Of a DNA stretch of 62,558 nt, positions 56,265-62,558 are shown piece after piece (position 1 is the stretch's first letter; every line of letters starts with the position of its first letter). A model generated the notes under the pieces. That model ran no database searches, was not told where the DNA came from, and saw only the letters and a program-made list of their open reading frames with translations. The position numbers and the translations under genes are program-made. This stretch comes from Chara braunii. Its lineage: Eukaryota > Streptophyta > Charophyceae > Charales > Characeae. The stretch spans positions 138,335 to 200,892 of the forward strand of contig BFEA01000833.1 of the NCBI GenBank assembly GCA_003427395.1, in the 5' to 3' direction.

Positions 56265-57444
56265 AAATTCGAGGTCCTCCGAGAATAACTCAGTCCAAGG
56301 CAGGACCTTTCCCTTTCTTATCTCTCTCATAGGCTCTAACTATGTCGGGAGCTGTCTCTAGAAGTTCCGTTCTCGTGAACCAGCGGTCATCCTCCGGCTC
56401 CTGATAAGCAAACCGGACCTTATACTATTTCTGTGGACGGCCTCTACCTCCTGTTCTGAACACATCTTCACCTACAATGCCGTCAATGTCATATCTTCCG
56501 TCCATGTCTGGAGGGATCATGGATCGTCTAGATTGAAATTGCTGACTTGTGACACACGGCAGCAACTTTGATGCGTGAAACACAGGGTAGGTGTGGAGGT
56601 GCGCTGGGATCTCTATGGTATAGGACGGCCCATCCTCTCTGCCCTTAACTTCTAGAACTGGCCACGGTCCTCTATACGTGGGCACTAACTTCTGCGAGAT
56701 GTTTTCCTCAGGAGCAAACTCTTTGGACTTGACCCAGACCAGGTCGCCTACCTGAAACTGCGATGGGCGACGGTACTTATTAGCCTGTTTTATCATGCGG
56801 TGTTGGGCTTTCCTGAGGTTTTCAACAACAGTGGCTCTCTCTCTCTCATGTTGTATCGCAAACTCCCTGGTACCGGGCGGTAGCCTGTGAATCTGATCCT
56901 GGTTAACTCCCTCAAACGGTCTACGCGGTCTAAACGACTTATGCAACTCGTTGGGAGTGCGACAGGTGGACAAATGCACGCTGTTATTGTATGCACTGGC
57001 TACCTTGGTTAACATCTCGTCCCAATTAATCTGATCCGGTATAATGTACATGCGCAGAACTTGCTGCAGGATCTTGTTCATCTATTCGGTCTGACCATTA
57101 GTCTTTGGATGGCGGCCAGATGACATCAACAACTTAGATCCATAGACTCTCATCAGCTCCTGCCAGTTCTGGCTGGTAAAGCGTGTATCTCTATCACTAA
57201 CAATAGACAATGGGACGCCATGTTCGCTAACCCAATAGTCAAGAAACTTCTGAATAACTAATTTGGTACTTGCCTCTGTGGGCAAAGGAACAAAAATAGC
57301 ATACTTGCTAAATCTATCGACTACAACCATGACTTGGCTCTTGTCGTGCCTACTCTTGACACCGACATCCATGAAGTCAGAGACTGAATCTCCAGGCTGG
57401 TCTAGAATAGGCAAGGGTCTGAGAAGACCTAGAGGGGCACGCGT
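56265..57444 (-). pseudogene. Ty3 integrase core and chromodomain (inverted 3' half of pol)
   Basis: From 57444 on the minus strand: TRAPLGLLRPLPI directly continues the NKNI end at 44990. MVVVDRFSKYAIFVPLPT (first Asp), VSDRDTRFTSQNWQEL (second Asp) and HPKTNGQTE (Glu) are the integrase triad; a TAG follows at 57079. The C-terminal domain has FQVGDLVWVKSKEF and KLVPTYRGPWPVLE. The end, YDIDGIVGEDVFRTGGRG, a TAG at about 56425, and YKVRFAYQEPEDDRWFTRTE, has the layout of a chromodomain, which in chromoviruses directs integration to marked chromatin. Confidence 0.9.
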
Positions 57445-57445
57445 A

Positions 57446-57979
57446 GTATGGAGGGTGACATTCTACAGGTTACCGTTGATGCCGGATCACATCATCGCAT
57501 ATGCGTTGTATCGATGGGCGAGCGGGGAGACGTACAAGAGCAGCACATCGTCATTTGGGATAGGATGCGCATCAGGCTTGATCGCAGTCGAGGACGTCAC
57601 CAGGGCGCTTCTGATGTACCGTGAGAACATTGTCTGGCCTTCCGGGTTGCGGCGGGTGCTCGTTCTGCGGGCCTTCGAGGCCAAGGGTTTCCCCAACTAC
57701 TATGGCTGCATAGACTGCACACACATATACGTGGACAAACCGGCAAATGCACCATCGGAGAACTACTTCGATCGGAAGCATCGTTTCTCCGTTGTTGCGC
57801 AGGTGGTGGTGGACTTGGACTTGTGCATTACGGACGTTTTCGTCGGTTATCCAGGGAGTTGTCATGACGTTCGCGTGCTTCAACTTTCCAGTTTGTGGGC
57901 GCGTGTGGAGGAGGGGGATTTTTTCCGTAGACCTAATGTGGTGCTGCCGTTTGGAGTGAAGACACACGGTGCGCTATAT
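57446..57979 (+). pseudogene. Harbinger transposase, central part with two catalytic Asp
   Basis: Begins VTFYRLPLMPDHIIAYALYR, then SSTSSFGIGCASGLIAVEDV (helix-turn-helix-like), YYGCIDCTHIYVDKPANAP (first catalytic Asp in GCID) and VGYPGSCHDVRVLQLSSLW (second Asp in CHD). It ends PFGVKTHGALY at 57979, exactly where the C-terminal part at 44988-44991 takes over. The frame is open throughout. Left of it (57445) is inverted Ty3 integrase. Its plus orientation is the same as the C-terminal part, so the arrangement is not a simple inversion. Confidence 0.92.
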
Positions 57980-59157
57980 TCATAGGGACTCTGCCTATCG
58001 AGAGAAGAGAGTTTGTTGTGAGAAACATGCCCATTAAAAAGGTGTCGTTCGCTCAGACAAAGGCATTGGCTTTGCAGACTGAGGGACCGGATGCCAGTTC
58101 TTATATACTTGGTGTTTTGGAGAAATTGGAAAAAGGAGTGTCCAAAAGTTATTTAGAAAAACAATTCGGTAAGTCGTCTGCCGTGTCGTCCATCTTCCGG
58201 AGATCCTCCCATGTGCCTCCCATCCTTCTCCTCATCCACCATAAGTCTTGCAGTGGGAGTCGCCCGCGGGATCACACTGGATGCCATGGCGCAACAAAAC
58301 TGGACAATGGATTCGGACATGGACACACAGTCGGGCGCCTCCATCCCTTGTTGCAGGAGCTGACACTGCCTGCGAATCGACAGTCTCATCTTGAGGCGCG
58401 TTGTTGTTCTCTTGATGCGATATCGCATGGCGACTGCCGAAACAGGTGCAACCACCGCATTTCTCTCCGAAGTCGTCAAGGCGTTGCCACCGCGCTGCAG
58501 CTCTTCGACCATGATAACGTCGTGCAATGCCCTTTTCACCACCCTCTGCGTCGGCCGCCAGCACCGTCGTTCCGCTCTCTTCGCGTGGACGAGGAAGGCA
58601 GCAGTCTCACACAACTTCGTTGGAGGCGTGACGTGCGCGCTCTGCTATGGCGGCCCGCGCCACGTCGGCACACTCGGAGATCGTCACCGCCCGTGCCACG
58701 TCGGAGATCGTCACTGTTCGTGCCACGTCGGCACACGTTCCAATCCCCGCCTATTCAGCGATGGCCGCCGCAACTCCTCCGCGCAAACGTTTCGCTCCGG
58801 TGTCCGCTCCAGCGGTCTACACTCCACGATGCGTCGATGCGTATCAGCCAAAGGTTTGAATTCAAAATTTCAAAAGGGACTTTCGCGCCTTTTTTTCTCT
58901 CCGCAGCCCGGGAGGCCTCCCTGCCGCCGCCACCGGACCACGCCTGAGGACACAAGGACATCCCACCACGACGACGGACATCCACCCCCGCAGCCGCGTA
59001 TATGTGTATGAAATTCGCCTCGGGAGACCTCCCAAGGGTTTTCCTTGGGACCCATTCGATTAGGACGCGGTGTAACGCCGCCGCCAAAACCCGTCGAATT
59101 TTCCAAGGACTTCGTCCTAATTCCTGAGGATTGTTCAAGGAGCGTCTAACGAGGCCC
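57980..59157 (-). mobile_element. Harbinger element, right fragment with 5' terminal repeat
   Basis: On the minus strand it starts TAA then GGGCCTCGTTAGACGCTCC at 59157, the partner of the terminal repeat at 53035. The minus-strand frame 58614-58153 contains RMRYRIK-type basic sequence and GGSPEDGRHGRRLTELFF, which may correspond to the RTGGTWEDL-type N-terminal region of plant Harbinger transposases; this is uncertain. A competing plus-strand frame (57985-58170), open and ending at CGGTAAGT like a splice donor, has no recognised family. Confidence 0.65.
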
Positions 59158-60100
59158 TTAGGCCTGGACCCCACAGGGAAAAACCATGGAAGAACCGGCG
59201 TGGAAAAGCTCATCTCGGACTCCATCGGACAAAAGCAGGCCCTCTGGAAAGCCAATTTCAGGATGGCGGTGAGGTTTTCCGGGACTCCACAGCCTGGAAA
59301 ACGGTATCTGGAAAAGCCACATTTTTCTTTTTCACATCAGTTTTCGGTCGGAAAAGTGGCTGTGGAGGAGTTTCTGCCGTATTTTTGTGCCCTTTCCAGA
59401 GAGTAGGGGCCGAGGCACGTCCATGGTTGGAAACTCCTCGCCAACTCACCGGCCCATCCATCCATTGTCTGGCCGAAGCCATTCCCTGGTCCACTGGACA
59501 GGGCTACGGACATACTGTTGTCGCCCAATAGGGGGGAACAACCAAAACAGGCGCAAGGCTGGACATCAGCGACCACCATCCGGTCCATCTCCAGTTCCCA
59601 GCCTTTCCAAGCTCCTGGAAACTGGCTTTTCCAGCCACTCCGGTGGGGTCCCATCATTCCGCAGGCAAACTCTTCCAAACACTCTTCCATGGAAACCCGA
59701 AAGTCGTCACTTTTCCAACACTTTTCCTGTGGGGTCCAGGCCTGATTCAAAATTGTTGGAAAACTATCGAGTGGCGCCCCAATGGAGGGAAACAAAAAGA
59801 AGGAAAAAAAATTGTCACTCCACTCTCAAAATTTGATGATAAATTGCTGAATAGAGTAGTGGCGCGAGGCCTCTTGGATAGTGGTGCGCCTACAGGGGAA
59901 GAGGTCTGACAACAGTGGAACCTCTCTTGATTTCCCGTGTGATTTCGTGAAGGGTGCAGCAACATCCATAGGGCCCTGGCACCGCTCACCAAATTTAAAA
60001 AAAACAATGAACCCCCAGTGACAGGTGTACTTCTCCAACGTTCCAGGGGAAAATAGGGCCTTGATCAACTATGTGCAAAATGAGAATGAATCTTCCCCTA
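59158..60100. other. Gene-free stretch
   Basis: Recurring TTTTCCA words and short frames without family signatures; no repeat boundary found. TTA at 59158-59160 is the Harbinger target copy. Confidence 0.4.
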
Positions 60101-60104
60101 GAAC

Positions 60105-60290
60105 ATGCCCGACCGACAAGGCCTCAATTCCGACGGTTCTCTTACCACCGCCGGGATAGAGGTCTTGCACAACGGGCCTTTTCAAAAAAATAATAATAAT
60201 TATAAAATTAAAAAAAATAAATTGCCATTTTTTATTTTTTCTATTTTTTACTTTTTACAGCCATTGTTTTTGTCTTTTGTGCATGTGGTG
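60105..60290 (+). repeat. Solo tail of a LINE subfamily
   Basis: GCCCGACCGACAAGGCCTCA followed by CGGTTCTCTTACCACCGC and an A/T-rich (AATAAT-type) end matches the distal end of the element tail at 14414-14480 (minus). It lacks the terminal hairpin, so only the last ~60 bases were inserted or survive. Confidence 0.55.
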
Positions 60291-60489
60291 CAGTAGTGGA
60301 CCGAGGCCCATACATTCTCTATTTTTTTTTATTATTAATTTTTTAATGAGTTCAACATATATTTCAACTTCTTATCAGAGGCCGCGGACCTCAGAATTCT
60401 ACCTGGAGCTGGGAGCCTTACCCAGAGTTAGCTTTTGACAGGACCGCTTGGGACCCGGTACCACAGTTCATCAAATTCAGACATTCAAG
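60291..60489. other. AT-rich spacer
   Basis: T-rich and A/T-rich sequence, nothing identified. Confidence 0.4.
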
Positions 60490-60690
60490 TTGTTTTTTTC
60501 TTTTTTTTTTTAACAACTGGTAGGAGCAGGTACCACTAGCACCCGGGGAGAGGCTCCATCTATTGGTGGGGAGCTTCACCTGCTGGAGAACGGGTCCGGC
60601 GTCCCATATACAGAGTGAATCAAGAAGATACCGAGAAAAAGGGTTAAGAAGACACCTGCCAGCATTGATTACTCTGGCCTCCAGAGGATT
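60490..60690 (-). mobile_element. LINE F, 3' part (minus orientation)
   Basis: T-rich run 60493-60511 (A-tail complement), 3' UTR with terminal hairpin at 60582-60600 and second hairpin at 60672-60686. Within ten bases it meets LINE coding sequence in the opposite orientation. Confidence 0.8.
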
Positions 60691-60697
60691 GACTGTG

Positions 60698-62225
60698 CAA
60701 GTTGTTTCAAAAAATCGATGTCCCTGAGATTCCTCAGCACCTGATCCCGATGACCTCTTTGTTCGCGGACGACCTCACGGTTCTCTTCCGGGCCAACGCC
60801 AGTAGCCTTCAAGCCCTTGCTTCACCTCTTTGAGTTGGCAGCTGATATGAAGGTTAAATGGGGAACAAAGACGGAAGGTTGGTGGCTATACCCGAATGGT
60901 GACGACCCGCCTGCTCAACCCCAAGTGTCATGGAAAGCCAAGGAAACTGCTATAAGGGTGCTCGGGGTTAGATTGACAACACAGGACCCCCCCCCCGATC
61001 ATGGGGAGGCATTGGTAGACCTGGCCATCCAAAGAATGGGGCAATGGGATGGCAAACACACTTCGCTAGTGGGCAGAGCGCAGGCCCTTAACAACGCAGT
61101 CTTTGCGGCAATTTGGTATAAAGCAGCCTTTTGGCCACTGACCCACAGACAACTCACTAAGCTGCGACAAGCAGCCACGACATTTTTGTGGAAAAACGAC
61201 CATAATGACACTAACTGCAATAAACGCCTGGCGTGGGATATAATAACTCAACCAAGGTCCAATGGAGGCCTTGGAATCATTGACCCCCAACAAGAACTCG
61301 GCGCTCTTCGATTCAAGTTTTTGATCAGATTGTTGTTGGGGAATGACATCCCATGGGCCCCGTATGCACATATTCAGATTGGAGCTCTGGCCCCAAAATC
61401 CAAACAGGATAGACCAACGCACCCCCTGCAGTGGCTGACAAACCCGGCATGGACCGTCCCAGCGTGCCCCCGATCGGACAGGGACGATACCCCGGCTGGA
61501 AGAGCTAGATGGGACACCCGTATTGATCCGCTGTGGCCAGACCTCATACGCCTCTGGAGAACGAACGGTCCCAAAAGGAAACCTGTTCCCCTCAGATGGC
61601 ACGAGGTCAGTCGGCAATACCTGTTCGGCCACCCGAACATGTTGGATCAAGACGACCAACCGTTCTCCTTGGACCGCAAATCCAAATGGAGAAAGTGGGT
61701 GAAAAAGGGAGTCTTTAAATTGGCTGACTTATGGGATGCTCAAACCAACGACTGGGTAATAGAGGAACTGATGAAGGAACGGATGGGACAAATGTCATCC
61801 CTCGCTCCAGAATTACAAGAGTTGCAGGAATCAATCCCGTTAGCCTGGATCCAAAAACTTAAGGAAGGTCTGGTGCTGGTTGAAGGGGACTGGGTGGTTA
61901 ATATGGACGACCTGCCCATCCCAATGACCATGTATAGAGTGACACGAGTTAACCACAACAGCTTAGACCTCCAGGCCTTTTCCCCAAGTCTGCCAAGAGC
62001 GAGATGGACGGAGTTGAAACAAGCACAAGAACTAGACAGACAGAATCAACCAGCAGTTTCCTACATGAGAGTCAGAGTAGTGCAAGATGATGAGGAAACA
62101 TACTACGTATATGAACCCGCCATCTTTATCCCCCTCCTCCCATTTGATCCTGCTGAATGGGAGTGGAAGTGGGGGAAAGACAACACAATGGACCCATGGC
62201 AGTACACGGTTAAACCACCAGTACA
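60698..62225 (+). pseudogene. LINE F, inverted RT-to-C-terminal part with 473-codon open frame
   Basis: Starts in the RT palm just before SLFADDLTVLF (FADD box, about 60755-60790); one frameshift near 60815 leads into an open frame of 473 codons to 62238. It carries LAADMKVKWGTKTEGWWLYP, HTSLVGRAQALNNAVFAAIW, RLAWDIITQPRSNGGLGIID and WQYTVKPP, the family C-terminal region up to the point where sister copies enter the zf-RVT-like segment. There, at about 62222, homology stops and the frame ends after a few unrelated codons. It is the most intact LINE coding segment here besides LINE B, from another subfamily. Confidence 0.85.
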
Positions 62226-62238
62226 TCTCCCTGCTTGA

Positions 62239-62401
62239 AGGAATCGACGCGGCCGTATATGCACCGCGTCGCGCGGGGTACCCACCGGCGTGCAACCGGT
62301 AGTCCCCAAAAAACGGGGCCCAAAAAAAAAAAAACGACGACGAAAATGTGCATCGACAGCCTGAAACAAACAGGCGCGGCGGGCGGGGGAAGGGGAGGAA
62401 G

Positions 62402-62494
<93 letters not shown>

Positions 62495-62558
62495 GCCGAG
62501 GAGGTTGGCCACGGGCCCGCGAGAGAGGCCGCGTGACCGAGTTTCCGCGCCACGGCCT
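62239..62558. repeat. (GA)n-(CT)n palindrome near the window end
   Basis: (GA)n 62405-62454 runs through ACGT into (CT)n to 62491, a perfect inverted repeat with a GACGTC centre. The rest of this stretch is GC-rich and unassigned. Confidence 0.8.

Noticed and set aside
57985-58170. Plus-strand exon ending at CGGTAAGT
   Set aside because: Open frame with a donor-like end, but no homology recognised and no partner exon; mentioned under the Harbinger right fragment only.

Overview
This window is a repeat-dominated stretch of a plant-lineage nuclear genome with no intact single-copy host protein gene that I can support. The plant-type initiator-Met primer-binding sites, PIF/Harbinger transposons with Myb/SANT-like partner ORFs, chromodomain Ty3 elements and a relic U2 snRNA fit a streptophyte; the style of the repeats suggests a charophyte alga such as Chara (inference, not proven). 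N runs, simple-repeat palindromes and a library adapter show a short-read draft assembly.

Layout. 0.3-5.2 kb: a decayed LINE (+). 5.5-9.6 kb: a SINE-like unit, LTR and LINE scraps, tandem repeats and pyrimidine-rich DNA. 9.7-20.45 kb: a nearly complete LINE (-), a LINE fragment (+) interrupted by another LINE (-), which itself carries a 410-bp tandem duplication and a GC-ended MITE-like insert. 20.5-25 kb: low-information DNA with a degenerate non-LINE reverse transcriptase (-). 25-29.8 kb: a LINE tail, a 654-bp gap and a partial Ty3 element ending exactly at a Tn5 mosaic-end junction adapter. 30-32.7 kb: a LINE fragment (+). 33.3-36.1 kb: relics of a HARBI1-like transposase and a Myb/SANT-like gene. 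38.2-59.2 kb: one Ty3/chromovirus and one large Harbinger element cut and rearranged against each other. 60.1-62.5 kb: LINE pieces in opposite orientations and a GA/CT palindrome.

Main results. (1) The Ty3 element can be proven to be one insertion: its LTRs (38199-39183 plus, 55304-56251 minus) carry the same 5-bp duplication GCCAA, yet its integrase is split at 44990 and 57445 and the 3' half is inverted. (2) The same breakpoints split a ~9.8-kb Harbinger element whose ends (53035 and 59157) share a terminal inverted repeat and a TAA target duplication. It encodes a DDE transposase, a Myb/SANT-like protein and a third, unrecognised ORF. (3) The LINE family ends in a conserved stem-loop, with paired changes between copies, found at about ten places, including a SINE-like unit with a tRNA-like head: a likely LINE/SINE partnership. 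(4) The first Ty3 copy (26038-29788) is colinear with 40061-43811 and bounded by a gap and an adapter, so it is probably an assembly duplicate.

The element genes function only in their own mobility and almost all are broken; nonsense codons in preserved frames dominate in the Harbinger ORFs.
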